From DATJSJ01 sp035504175 (GTDB lineage: Bacteria; Pseudomonadota; Alphaproteobacteria; Acetobacterales; Acetobacteraceae), in assembly GCA_035504175.1 (NCBI GenBank), contig DATJSJ010000064.1, forward strand, positions 1 through 32,932: a stretch of DNA of 32,932 nt, given 5' to 3'. Shown here one piece after another: positions 1 through 8,405 of the stretch. The position numbers and the translations under genes were made by a program. Each line of letters begins with the position of its first letter. The stretch's first letter is position 1. The notes beneath the pieces were generated by a model. The model was not told where the DNA came from, searched no databases, and worked only from the letters and a program-made list of their open reading frames with translations.

Positions 1-1
1 C

Positions 2-670
2 CCGATCGCGCGCCGCATGCGCGCCGCGGTCGAGCCGCTCGCACGCTTCGGCTTCATCACCCCGATGGCGGCGGTGGCGGGCGCGGTGGCGGAGGCGGTG
101 CTCGCGGCGATGGTCGCGGCGGCGCCGCTGCGGCGCGCGGCGGTGAACAATGGCGGCGACATCGCGCTGCATCTGGCCCCCGGCGAATGTTTCGCGACAG
201 GCATGGTGGCGCGCCCGGCGCCGGGCGCGCCTGATCTGTTCGGCCGCGTCGTCCTGCGCGACGCCGACTGCGTGCGGGGGATTGCGACCAGCGGTTGGCG
301 CGGACGCAGCTTCTCGCTCGGCATTGCCGATGCGGTGACGGTGCTGGCCGCACGCGCCGCCGCGGCGGATGCCGCGGCGACCGTGATCGCCAACGCGGTC
401 GATCTGCCGGGCCATCCGGCGGTGCAGCGCTGCCCCGCCACCGATTTGCAGCCGGACAGCGATCTCGGCGAGCGCCCGGTCACGCACGCGGTGGGCGCGC
501 TTGCCGAGGCGGAGATTGCAACCGCGCTCGACGCCGGGCTGCGGCGGGCCGAGGCGCTGGTCGCGGCATGCGAGATCATCGCCGCGGCGCTGCACCTGCA
601 GGGCCGGACCGTGCTGACCGCCGCCGCAGGCGATCCGTTGTCCGCGCCGGGGAGCGCTGCCGATGACTGA
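2..670 (+). CDS. UPF0280 family (ApbE-like) protein, 5' end cut off by the window
   Basis: The frame is open from the first bases of the window, so the true start lies upstream; the Met codon at 17 is probably internal. The visible part holds family landmarks: an ITPMAAVAGA stretch, then NNGGDIA, then GIATSGWRGRSFSLGIADAV, then AAATVIANAVDLPGHPAVQR. UPF0280 proteins are distant relatives of ApbE flavin transferases; their biochemical role is not established. In the family the ITPMAAVAGA motif is well inside the protein, so perhaps a third of the N-terminus is missing. The 3' end overlaps the start of the DUF1185 gene by 8 bases, which suggests translational coupling. Family call is firm; function is unknown. 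Confidence 0.85.
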   Translation, partial: PIARRMRAAVEPLARFGFITPMAAVAGAVAEAVLAAMVAAAPLRRAAVNNGGDIALHLAPGECFATGMVARPAPGAPDLFGRVVLRDADCVRGIATSGWRGRSFSLGIADAVTVLAARAAAADAAATVIANAVDLPGHPAVQRCPATDLQPDSDLGERPVTHAVGALAEAEIATALDAGLRRAEALVAACEIIAAALHLQGRTVLTAAAGDPLSAPGSAADD

Positions 671-1250
671 GACCGTGCAACTGCGCAAGCGCCTGATCAG
701 CGTGGAGGAGATCTTCCACGAGGGTGGGCCACCGGAAGTGGTGCCGCTGCGACGCGGCGCGGTCCTGGCGGTGATCGCCAACCCGTTCGCCGGCCGCTAC
801 GTCGCGGACATCCAGTTCTTCATGCGCGCGCTCGAACCGCTCGGGCTCGCGCTGGCGCGCGCGCTGGTCGCGGCGCTGGGCGGCGAGGCGGGGCGGGTGC
901 AGGGCTACGGCAAGGGCGCGATCATCGGCGTCGCGGGTGAGCTCGAGCACGGCGCGCTGTGGCACGCGCCAGGCGGGTACGCGATGCGCGGCGTGCTCGG
1001 CGACGCCAAGGCGATCGTACCGTCCACCAAGAAAGTGGGCGCCGCCGGCGCGCGGCTGGACGTGCCGGTGACGCACATCAATGCCTCCTACGTGCGCAGC
1101 CATTTCGACGCGATGGAGGTCGGCGTGCCCGACGCGCCGCGGCCGGACGAAATGGTGCTGGCACTGGTGATGACCACCGGTCCGCGCATCCATGCCCGCG
1201 CCGGCGGACTTGCCGCCTCCGACATCAAGGGCGAGGACGGGCTGCGATGA
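663..1250 (+). CDS. Amino acid synthesis family protein (DUF1185/AA_synth)
   Basis: A 195-aa protein matching the DUF1185 ('AA_synth') family: an N-terminal RKRLISVEEIFHEGG segment, then VIANPFAGRYVADIQ, a GYGKGAIIGVAGELEHGALWH core and a THINASYVRSHFDAMEVGVPDAPRPDE region near the C-terminus. It has no signal peptide or membrane segment and should be cytoplasmic. The family name comes from an old genetic link to amino-acid metabolism; no reaction is assured. The ATG overlaps the UPF0280 stop region by 8 bases, and the liv-type transporter follows 70 bases downstream. From memory, UPF0280 and DUF1185 genes often sit together near catabolic dehydrogenases or reductases, so a role in breaking down a nitrogen-containing compound is plausible but unproven. 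Confidence 0.85.
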   Translation: MTETVQLRKRLISVEEIFHEGGPPEVVPLRRGAVLAVIANPFAGRYVADIQFFMRALEPLGLALARALVAALGGEAGRVQGYGKGAIIGVAGELEHGALWHAPGGYAMRGVLGDAKAIVPSTKKVGAAGARLDVPVTHINASYVRSHFDAMEVGVPDAPRPDEMVLALVMTTGPRIHARAGGLAASDIKGEDGLR

Positions 1251-1320
1251 GCCCGACAGGACGCATCGACGCACCGCGCGGTGCGATTCGACGGGGTCGG
1301 CACGAAACAGGAGACCGAGC

Positions 1321-2520
1321 ATGAGTCTGCCACGCGGACTGGGACTGGCGGCGCTGGGCGCGATCATCGGCATCGGCGCGGCACGGGCGGCGGAGCCGAT
1401 CAGGATCGGCGAGATCAACAGCTATTCCGCCCTGCCCGCCTTCACCGTGCCGTATCGCAAGGGCTGGCAGCTGGCGCTCGACGAGATCAACGCCGCGGGC
1501 GGCGTCAACGGCCGCAAGATCGAGGTGATCTCCAAGGATGACGGCGGCAAGCCCGGCGCGGCGCTGACCGCGGCGAACGAGCTCACCATGCAGGACGGCG
1601 TGGTCATGCTGATGGGCGGGTTCTTCTCCAATATCGGGCTGGCGCTCGGCGACTACGCCGCGCACCGGCACGTCTTCTACCTGGCCGGCGAGCCGCTGAC
1701 CGATGCGATGGTCTGGAAGGACGGCAACCGCTACACGTTCCGGCTGCGGCCGGACAATTACGAGCAGGCCGCGATGCTCGCCGATGCGGCGGCGAAGCTG
1801 CCGGCGAAGCGCTGGGCCTCGATCGCGCCGAACTACGAGTACGGCCAGTCGGCGGTGCGCGTGTTCAAGCAGTTGCTGGCGAAAAAGCGGCCGGACGTGC
1901 AATGGGTCGCCGAGCAATGGCCGCCGCAGGGCAAGATCGACGCCGGCGCGGTCGCCGAGGCGATCGCCCAGGCGAAGCCGGATGCGATCCTCAACGTCAC
2001 CTTCGGCCCGGATCTGGTCAAGCTGGTGCGCGAGGGCGAGGCGCGCGGCCTGTTCAAGGGCGTGACCGTGGTGAGCTTCCTGACCGGCGAGCCGGAATAT
2101 CTCGAGCCGATGAAAGCCGAGGCGCCGAGCGGCTGGATCGTCACCGGCTATCCCTGGTACGGCATCGACACGCCGGCGCACAAGGCGTTCCTCGACGCCT
2201 ATGAGACGAAATACCACCAGCACCCGTATATGGGATCGGTGGTCGGCTACACCGAGATGAAGGTCGCCGCCGCGATCCTGGCCAAGGCCGGCGGCACCGA
2301 GACGGATAAGCTGATCGCCGCGGCGGAGGGGCTGAGCGTGCCCTCGCCATTCGGCGAGATCACGCTGCGCAGGATCGATCACCAGTCGACGCTCGGCACT
2401 TATCTCGGCAAGACTGCGCTGAAGAACGACAGCGGCGTGATGGTCGATTTCCGCTACGAGCCCGGGCAGGACTTCCTGCCGTCCGATGCCGAGGTGCGGG
2501 CGATGCGGCCGCAGGGGTGA
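1321..2520 (+). CDS. Branched-chain-amino-acid-type ABC transporter, periplasmic substrate-binding protein
   Basis: A 399-aa Leu/Ile/Val-binding-like protein (peripla_BP_6 type). The chosen ATG has AGGAGA at 1309-1314, six bases upstream; longer in-frame starts give an Arg/Pro-rich extension with no signal-like character. Residues 1-24 form a signal peptide ending in ARAA. The mature part opens with EPIRIGEINSYSALPAFTVPYRKGWQLALDEINAAGG, the usual start of type I solute-binding proteins. The family also carries amides, urea and aromatic acids, so the ligand need not be a branched-chain amino acid. It precedes the fused permease and two ATPases of the same importer. Family call is strong; ligand unknown. 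Confidence 0.92.
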   Translation: MSLPRGLGLAALGAIIGIGAARAAEPIRIGEINSYSALPAFTVPYRKGWQLALDEINAAGGVNGRKIEVISKDDGGKPGAALTAANELTMQDGVVMLMGGFFSNIGLALGDYAAHRHVFYLAGEPLTDAMVWKDGNRYTFRLRPDNYEQAAMLADAAAKLPAKRWASIAPNYEYGQSAVRVFKQLLAKKRPDVQWVAEQWPPQGKIDAGAVAEAIAQAKPDAILNVTFGPDLVKLVREGEARGLFKGVTVVSFLTGEPEYLEPMKAEAPSGWIVTGYPWYGIDTPAHKAFLDAYETKYHQHPYMGSVVGYTEMKVAAAILAKAGGTETDKLIAAAEGLSVPSPFGEITLRRIDHQSTLGTYLGKTALKNDSGVMVDFRYEPGQDFLPSDAEVRAMRPQG

Positions 2521-2553
2521 GCGCGCGTCACTAAAGGACGGAGCGGCATCGCC

Positions 2554-4428
2554 GTGAGCTTCGTGCTCGCGCAGTTCCTGACCGGCCTGGCCAGCGCCGC
2601 CTCGCTGTTCCTGGCCGCGTCGGGCCTCTCCCTGATCTTCGGCGTCAGCCGCGTGGTCAACTTCGCGCACGGCGCCTTCTACATGCTCGGCGCCTATATC
2701 GCGTACACGCTGACCACGCATCTTGCCGGCAGTGCCGTCGGATTCTGGGCGGCGGTGCTGCTGGCGGCGCTGGCGACGGCGGCGATCGGCACGCTGATGG
2801 AGATCACGCTGCTGCGCCGGATCTACCGCGCGCCGCCGCTGTTCCAGCTCCTCGCGACCTTCGGGGTGGCGCTGATGGCCGAGGACCTGGTGCTGCTGAT
2901 CTGGGGCCCGTCGGATCTGCTCGGGCCGCGCGCCCCCGGCCTGTCCGGCGCGTTCCACATCCTCGGCGCGCCGCTGCCGCGCTACGACGCGCTGCTGATC
3001 GTGGTCGGGCCGTCCGTGCTCGGCCTGCTCTGGCTGCTGCTGCATCGCACGCGCTGGGGCCGGATGCTGCGCGCGGCGACCGAGGATCGCGAAATGGTCG
3101 CAGTCCTCGGGATCAATCAGAAATGGCTGTTCACCGGCGCGTTCGCGCTCGGCATCTTCCTCGCCGGGCTCGGCGGCGCGCTGCAGATCCCGCGCGAATC
3201 CGTCAGCCACGACATGGATCTCGGCATCATCGTCGAGGTGTTCGTGATCGTGGTGATCGGCGGCCTCGGCAGCATCCCCGGCGCCTTCCTCGCCGCCCTG
3301 CTGGTCTCCGAACTCAACGTGTTCGGCATCATGCTGCTGCCCACCGCTTCGCTCGTGCTGGTGTTCGCGGTCATGGCGGCGGTGCTGATCCTGCGGCCGT
3401 ACGGGCTGCTCGGCGCGCCGGAAGCAATGCGGGCGGCCGGCGAATGGGCCGGGCGGGTCTGGAAGCCGATGCCGCGCGGCGCCCGGCTGCTCGCCCCGGC
3501 CGCGCTGCTGCTCGCGGCTTCCGCACCGCTCTGGCTCGGCGGCTATGCGCTCAGCGTGGGCGCGGAGATCCTGATCGCCGCGATCTTCGCCGCCAGCCTG
3601 CAATTCCTGATGAGCGTCGGCGGCCAGGCGAGCTTCGGCCACGCCGCCTATTTCGGCCTCGGCGCCTATGGCGCGGCGATGGCGACCGCCGCAGGGCTCG
3701 GCATGCCAGCGTCCCTCCTGATCGGCATCGCCGCTTCGCTTGCTGGCGGCATCGCGTTCGGCTGGTTCTGCGTCCGGCTCGCGGGCGTCTATTTCGCCAT
3801 GCTGACATTGGCCTTCGCGCAGATCCTCTGGACCGTGGTGTTCCAATGGGTCGATGTCACCGGCGGCGACAACGGCATCCTGAACGTCTGGCCGGCACGC
3901 TGGGCCTCCAGTGCCGCGCATTTCTACTGGCTGACGCTCGCGGCCATGGCGGGAAGCGTGCTGCTGCTGCGGATCGTCGCATTCTCGCCCTTCGGCTACG
4001 CGCTGCGGGCTACGCGCGATTCGCCGCTGCGCGCGGCGGCGATCGGCATCGACGTCAGCCGCACGCGCTGGCTCGCCTTCGCACTGGCTGCCGCTTTCGC
4101 CGGGCTCGCCGGGGCACTGTTCGCCTTTCTCAAGGGCAGCGTCTTCCCCGACAGCCTCGGCATCGGCGTCTCGATCGACGGGCTGGTGATGGTACTGCTC
4201 GGCGGGGTCGGCACGATCTCCGGTGCGATCGCCGGCGCCGCGGTGTACAAAGCCCTGTCAATCTGGCTGATGACCGAGACCGACTATTCCCGCCTCGTGC
4301 TCGGCGCGTTGATCGTCGTGCTGGTCGTCGCCTTCCCGCGCGGCATCGCCGGCTCGTGGCAGACGCTCGTGCCGTCGCTGCGTCTCGCGTTGCGCCGCCG
4401 CGGCGCCCTGGCGGAGCGCGGCGCGTGA
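2554..4428 (+). CDS. Fused LivH-LivM type ABC permease
   Basis: A 624-aa polytopic inner-membrane protein joining two permease domains usually encoded separately. Residues 1 to about 285 are LivH-like (GLSLIFGVSRVVNFAHGAFY near the start, a cytoplasmic-loop RAATEDREMVAVLGIN at about 173-188). Residues from about 312 on are LivM-like (SVGGQASFGHAAYFGLGAYG, then RATRDSPLRAAAIGID). The linker at about 288-310 is short and basic. Start is GTG with GGAG at 2540-2543, ten bases upstream. The last codons overlap the GTG of the first ATPase (GTGA). The fusion fixes a 1:1 ratio of the two halves. One uninterrupted frame makes a sequencing join unlikely. Confidence 0.93.
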   Translation: MSFVLAQFLTGLASAASLFLAASGLSLIFGVSRVVNFAHGAFYMLGAYIAYTLTTHLAGSAVGFWAAVLLAALATAAIGTLMEITLLRRIYRAPPLFQLLATFGVALMAEDLVLLIWGPSDLLGPRAPGLSGAFHILGAPLPRYDALLIVVGPSVLGLLWLLLHRTRWGRMLRAATEDREMVAVLGINQKWLFTGAFALGIFLAGLGGALQIPRESVSHDMDLGIIVEVFVIVVIGGLGSIPGAFLAALLVSELNVFGIMLLPTASLVLVFAVMAAVLILRPYGLLGAPEAMRAAGEWAGRVWKPMPRGARLLAPAALLLAASAPLWLGGYALSVGAEILIAAIFAASLQFLMSVGGQASFGHAAYFGLGAYGAAMATAAGLGMPASLLIGIAASLAGGIAFGWFCVRLAGVYFAMLTLAFAQILWTVVFQWVDVTGGDNGILNVWPARWASSAAHFYWLTLAAMAGSVLLLRIVAFSPFGYALRATRDSPLRAAAIGIDVSRTRWLAFALAAAFAGLAGALFAFLKGSVFPDSLGIGVSIDGLVMVLLGGVGTISGAIAGAAVYKALSIWLMTETDYSRLVLGALIVVLVVAFPRGIAGSWQTLVPSLRLALRRRGALAERGA

Positions 4429-5195
4429 CCGAGCCGCTGCTCGAGGTCGAGAGACTGGCGAAGGCGTATCAGGGCGTCCAAGCCGTGCGCGGCATCGGCT
4501 TCCGCCTGATGCCGGGCGAGATCCTGGCAATGATCGGACCGAACGGCGCCGGCAAGTCCACCTGCTTCAACATGCTGAGCGGGCAGATCCGGCCGAGCGC
4601 CGGCCAGGTGCGGCTGCTCGGCCGCGATATCACCGGCGCGCGCCCGGCGGCGATCTGGCGCCTCGGCGCCGGCCGCACCTTCCAGGTCACGGCGACGCTC
4701 GGCTCGATGACGGTGCGCGAGAACGTGCAGATGGCGCTGCTGTCGCATGCGGGCCGGCTGTGGCGCCCGTTCGGCCGCGCCGATGCGTTCGGGCGTGCCG
4801 CGGCGGATGCGGCGCTGGCGCTGGTCGGCCTCGACGAGGTTGATCGTCCCTGCGCCGAGCTCGCCTATGGCGAGCTGAAGCGGCTCGAGCTGGCGGTGGC
4901 GCTGGCGCATGCGCCGCGCCTGCTGCTGATGGACGAGCCGACCGCCGGCATGGCGCCGGCGGAACGCATCGCGCTGATGGCAACGACCGCCGCGATCGCG
5001 CGCGAGCGGCGCATCGGCGTGCTGTTCACCGAGCACGACATGGACATGGTGTTCGCCCATGCCGACCGGGTGATGGTGCTGGAGCGCGGCCGCATCGTCG
5101 CCGACGGCGCGCCCGATGCGGTTCGGGCGGATCCGCATGTGCGCGCGATCTATCTCGGGACTGGCCTCGCTCCCTCGGCTGCGGCCGCGCCGTGA
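4425..5195 (+). CDS. LivG-type ABC transporter ATP-binding protein
   Basis: A 256-aa HAAT-family ATPase that powers the importer at the cytoplasmic face. Walker A GPNGAGKST is at residues 38-46 and Walker B is LLLMDEPTAGMAP. The signature region reads LAYGELKRLE, where many relatives have LSYGxQRRLE, so the usual Gln is Glu here. The C-terminus carries the LivG-style switch region FTEHDMDMVFAHADRVMVLERG. GTG start at 4425 overlaps the permease stop (GTGA) and has GGAG eight or so bases upstream (4413-4416). The stop overlaps the start of the second ATPase. Much longer in-frame starts exist upstream but run antiphase through the permease gene and are not used. Confidence 0.93.
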   Translation: MTEPLLEVERLAKAYQGVQAVRGIGFRLMPGEILAMIGPNGAGKSTCFNMLSGQIRPSAGQVRLLGRDITGARPAAIWRLGAGRTFQVTATLGSMTVRENVQMALLSHAGRLWRPFGRADAFGRAAADAALALVGLDEVDRPCAELAYGELKRLELAVALAHAPRLLLMDEPTAGMAPAERIALMATTAAIARERRIGVLFTEHDMDMVFAHADRVMVLERGRIVADGAPDAVRADPHVRAIYLGTGLAPSAAAAP

Positions 5196-5893
5196 TGCTC
5201 GCGGTCGCCGGACTGGACGCGTGGTACGGGCGAGCGCAGGCGCTGTTCGGCGTCGAGCTTGCGGTCGCCGCCGGCGAGGCCGTGGCGTTGCTCGGCCGCA
5301 ACGGCGCTGGCAAGTCCACGACCTTCCGCGCCATCATGGGACTGCTCGAGCGTCGCGCGGCGCTGCTTCACTTCGCCGGCAGCGATATCGGGCACCTGCC
5401 GGTGCACGGGATCGCGCGGCTCGGCCTCGGCTACGTGCCGGAGGATCGGCGCATCTTCACCGATCTCACGGTCGAGGAGAATCTCGATATCGGCCGGCGG
5501 CCGGCGCGCGACGGCGCCGCCTGGACCGCCGAGCGGGTCTATGCGGTGTTTCCCAATCTCGGCGAGATGCGGCGCCGGCCCGGCGGGCGGATGAGCGGCG
5601 GCGAGCAGCAGATGCTGGCGATCGGTCGCGCGCTGATGGGCAATCCGCGCCTGATCCTGCTCGACGAGCCGGCCGAGGGGCTGGCGCCGCGCATCGTCGA
5701 GCAGATGGCGCAGGCGATCCTGGCGATGAAGCGTCAGGGCATCGGTCTCGTGCTGTCGGAGCAGAACCTGCATTTCGCCCGGCTGATCGCCGACCGCGCC
5801 TATGTGATCGAAAAGGGGCGCGTCCGCCTCGGCGCCGCGATGGCGGAGTTGCAGACCGATCCGGGCAGCATCGAGACCTGGCTCGCGCCATGA
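5192..5893 (+). CDS. LivF-type ABC transporter ATP-binding protein
   Basis: A 233-aa HAAT-family ATPase, partner of the LivG-type subunit. It shows Walker A GRNGAGKST, the Q-loop region YVPEDRRIFTDLTVEENL typical of LivF, signature MSGGEQQMLAIGRAL, Walker B LILLDEPAEGLAP and the switch EQNLHFA. Translation can begin at GTG 5192 or at the adjoining ATG 5195; both overlap the LivG stop codon, so coupling is expected either way. Its own stop overlaps the ATG of the MarR gene (ATGA). It completes an importer with one binding protein, one fused permease and two ATPases. Confidence 0.93.
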   Translation: MMLAVAGLDAWYGRAQALFGVELAVAAGEAVALLGRNGAGKSTTFRAIMGLLERRAALLHFAGSDIGHLPVHGIARLGLGYVPEDRRIFTDLTVEENLDIGRRPARDGAAWTAERVYAVFPNLGEMRRRPGGRMSGGEQQMLAIGRALMGNPRLILLDEPAEGLAPRIVEQMAQAILAMKRQGIGLVLSEQNLHFARLIADRAYVIEKGRVRLGAAMAELQTDPGSIETWLAP

Positions 5894-6336
5894 GCAACGG
5901 CGTCAAGCAGGCGCTGCCGATGCCGCACTACTACCGGCTCGACGAACAGATCGGCTACATCCTGCGCCAGGTCAGCCAGCGCCACACCACGCTGTTCAGC
6001 AGCATGATCGGCGACGGGCTGAAGCCGCGGCAATGGGCGGTGCTGGCGCGGCTGCACGAAATCGGCACCGCCTCGCAGGCAGACCTCGGCCGCGCCGTCG
6101 CGATGGACGCGGCAACCGTCAAGGGCACGGTCGAGCGGCTGGAGCGGCGAGGTCTTGCCAGGCGCGTGCGCGACCCCGAGGATGGGCGCAAGCTGCTGGT
6201 CACACTGACCCCGACCGGAAGGCGGGTGACGCTGCGCAACATGGATCGCGCGATCGCCATCACCCGCGAGACGGTGGCGCCGCTGAGCGCGGACGAGAGC
6301 CGGCAGCTCGTCCGCCTGCTCGGGCGGTTGCGATGA
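5890..6336 (+). CDS. MarR-family transcriptional regulator
   Basis: A 148-aa winged-helix regulator. The recognition part reads KPRQWAVLARLHEIGTASQADLGRAVAMDAATVKGTVERLERRGLARR, followed by the wing RDPEDGRKLLVTLTPTGRR; both are standard MarR features. MarR proteins usually repress nearby genes until a small, often aromatic, ligand binds. The ATG overlaps the LivF stop (ATGA), so it is the last gene of the transporter operon and may control it in response to the imported compound. Its operator would lie upstream of this window or near 1251-1320, where no convincing palindrome was seen. Target assignment is inference. Confidence 0.9.
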   Translation: MSNGVKQALPMPHYYRLDEQIGYILRQVSQRHTTLFSSMIGDGLKPRQWAVLARLHEIGTASQADLGRAVAMDAATVKGTVERLERRGLARRVRDPEDGRKLLVTLTPTGRRVTLRNMDRAIAITRETVAPLSADESRQLVRLLGRLR

Positions 6337-6439
6337 TTGCCGGCAGCGACGGCGCGCAATCGGGCGGACCGGCGGCGCCAGACCGGCGCACGTGCCGACG
6401 GACGACCAGGCTTCGTGACATCGTCAGCAGGAGACAGGC

Positions 6440-7522
6440 ATGATGCTTTCGCGACGCTCCCTCCTCGCTTCCGCCGCGGCGCTCACCCTCCCCGCCATCG
6501 CGCGGGCGCAAGGTGCGGCCGCCTTCAAGGGACAGACGCTCACCATCGCGTCCTGGCAGAATTACGGCGCCGACGATCCCGGCACGCTGCAGATGTTCGA
6601 GCAGCAGACCGGCGCCAGCGTGAAGCAGGTCTACTTCACCTCGGAGGACGATCTGCTGCAGATGCTGCGCACCGGCGGCACCGGCAAGATCGACGTGGTG
6701 CTGCCCAACCTCGAATATGTGCTGCCGGCGGCGCGCCAGTCGCTGATCCAGCCGATCGACACCGCCCGCATCAAGAGCTGGTCCTCGCTGGAGCCGCGCT
6801 TCCGCGACGATCCTTCGATCCGCTACGACGGCAAGGTTTACGCCGTGCCGTGGGTGCAGGGCGCCACGTCGCTCGCGGTCAACCCGGCGCAGGTCACGCC
6901 CGCGCCGACGAGCTGGGATATTCTCTGGGATCCCGCCAGCAAGGGCAAGGTCGGATTCTTCGACGATCCCACGACCGCGGTGATGACCGCGGCACTCTAT
7001 CTCGGCGAGAACCCGCAGGCGCCCGACCTGCAGCGCGTGCGCAAGGCGCTGCTCGATCTCAAGCGCAACGTCAAGCTGTTCTGGTCCTCCGCGGATGACT
7101 GGAACAAGGCCTTTCTCACCGGCGCGATCACCATGGGCAATCTCTGGTCGGGCCTGGCCGGCACGCTGCGCGCGAACGGTCACGCGGTCGATTTCATCCT
7201 GCCCAAGGAGGGCACGGTACTGTGGGGCGACACCTGGGCCATCGTGCGCGATGCCCCGCACGCCGATCTCGCCTATGCCTGGATCAACTTCGCCACCTCC
7301 ACGCCCTATTTCACGCAGTGGATCACGCATCCCGGGCCGAACCAGGAACTGGCCGTGCCGGTCAATACCGACGCGATCAAGGCGTTGCCGGAAGCGGCGG
7401 CGAACAAGCTGCTCGCCGGCCCCCTGGTCGCCTACCGCGGCCCGATCGCGCTGCAGGCCGGTATCGCGCCGGCGGCGCTGAAGAAATGGACCGAGCTGTG
7501 GGAGGAGGTGAAAGCCTCCTGA
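6440..7522 (+). CDS. Pot-type ABC transporter, periplasmic substrate-binding protein
   Basis: A 360-aa PotD/PotF-like extracellular solute-binding protein. The N-terminus SRRSLLASAAALTLPAIARA has a twin-Arg-like SRRSLL core and an ARA cleavage site, so export by Tat is possible. The mature part has the family pattern LTIASWQNYGADDPGTLQMFEQQTG, later VYAVPWVQGATSLAVNP and AYAWINFATSTPYF. AGGAGA at 6429-6434 favours ATG 6443 (8 bases) over ATG 6440 (5 bases); the difference is one residue. The wider family binds polyamines, opines, phosphonates and sugar acids, so the ligand is open. It starts a coupled seven-gene cluster. Confidence 0.9.
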   Translation: MMLSRRSLLASAAALTLPAIARAQGAAAFKGQTLTIASWQNYGADDPGTLQMFEQQTGASVKQVYFTSEDDLLQMLRTGGTGKIDVVLPNLEYVLPAARQSLIQPIDTARIKSWSSLEPRFRDDPSIRYDGKVYAVPWVQGATSLAVNPAQVTPAPTSWDILWDPASKGKVGFFDDPTTAVMTAALYLGENPQAPDLQRVRKALLDLKRNVKLFWSSADDWNKAFLTGAITMGNLWSGLAGTLRANGHAVDFILPKEGTVLWGDTWAIVRDAPHADLAYAWINFATSTPYFTQWITHPGPNQELAVPVNTDAIKALPEAAANKLLAGPLVAYRGPIALQAGIAPAALKKWTELWEEVKAS

Positions 7523-7523
7523 G

Positions 7524-8405
7524 GTGGCATCACGCGCACTGCGGGCGCGGCTGACCGGGATCCTGTTGCTGCTGCCGGCGGGACTGCTGCTCGCCGTGAT
7601 GGTGCTGATCCCGCTCGCCGTGCTGGTCTGGTTCAGCTTCGCGCCGGAGGGGGCCGACGCGCCACTGTCGCTCGACAGCTATGCGCGGTTGTTCGCGACG
7701 CCGCTCTATTTCCACCTGGCGATGAAGACGATGCTGACGGCGGGGCTCGCGGCGCTGCTGACCGCGGCCCTCGGCTGGGCGCCGGCCTGGGTCCTGTCGC
7801 GCCTGGCGCCGCGCGCACGCACTGCGACGCTGCTTGCGATCATCGTGCCGTACCTGACCTCGTACCTGCTGCTGATCTACAGCGTGTTCGTCATCCTCGG
7901 CCCGGGCAGCCCGGTGATGGTGACGCTGCGGCTGCTCGGGCTCGCAGCACCCGGCGCCTCCATCCTCTACACGCAGGCGGCGACGGTGGTGATGCTGGTG
8001 TACGAGAACCTGCCGGTCATGGTCTTCGTCCTGTTCTCCGGCATGCAGCGGATCGACGCGACGCTGCTCGCCGCCGCGGGCTCGCTCGGCGCCACGCGCC
8101 GGGCGCGGCTGCGCCACATCGTCTTGCCGATGGCGGCGCCGAGTCTCGTCTCCGGCCTGATCATCGTGTTCGTGCCGATGGGCGGCGCCTTCGTCGAGCC
8201 GGCGATCCTGGGCGGCCCGAACGGGCTGCTGCTCGGCAACGTGATCGCCGATCAGATGACCCGCGCCGATGATCCCTCCTTCGGCTCGGTGCTGTCGTTG
8301 CTGCTGCTGTTGGCAACGCTCGCGATCGTGGCGCTGCTGGCCGGCCTGCGGCCGGCGCTGCACCGGCTCACGTCTCGATGGAGCGATCATGTCGCGCCTG
8401 CGTGA
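7524..8405 (+). CDS. Pot-type ABC transporter permease (PotB-like)
   Basis: A 293-aa inner-membrane permease with about six hydrophobic segments; the first is residues 10-35. The coupling loop LLAAAGSLGATRRARLRHIVLPMAAPSL is the EAA motif that contacts the ATPase. The sequence FAPEGADAPLSLDSYARLFATPLY after the first membrane segment is typical of PotB relatives. The GTG start lies one base after the binding-protein stop; GGAGGAGG at 7501-7508 is inside the previous gene, about 15 bases upstream. It overlaps the second permease by 17 bases. With that subunit it should form the heterodimeric channel. Confidence 0.92.
   Translation: MASRALRARLTGILLLLPAGLLLAVMVLIPLAVLVWFSFAPEGADAPLSLDSYARLFATPLYFHLAMKTMLTAGLAALLTAALGWAPAWVLSRLAPRARTATLLAIIVPYLTSYLLLIYSVFVILGPGSPVMVTLRLLGLAAPGASILYTQAATVVMLVYENLPVMVFVLFSGMQRIDATLLAAAGSLGATRRARLRHIVLPMAAPSLVSGLIIVFVPMGGAFVEPAILGGPNGLLLGNVIADQMTRADDPSFGSVLSLLLLLATLAIVALLAGLRPALHRLTSRWSDHVAPA

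Noticed and set aside
1225..3921. Very long open frame (about 900 codons) on the minus strand opposite the liv genes
   Set aside because: It is antisense to well-recognised genes, rich in Arg/His/Gln/Asp from codon mirror effects, and shows no family motifs.
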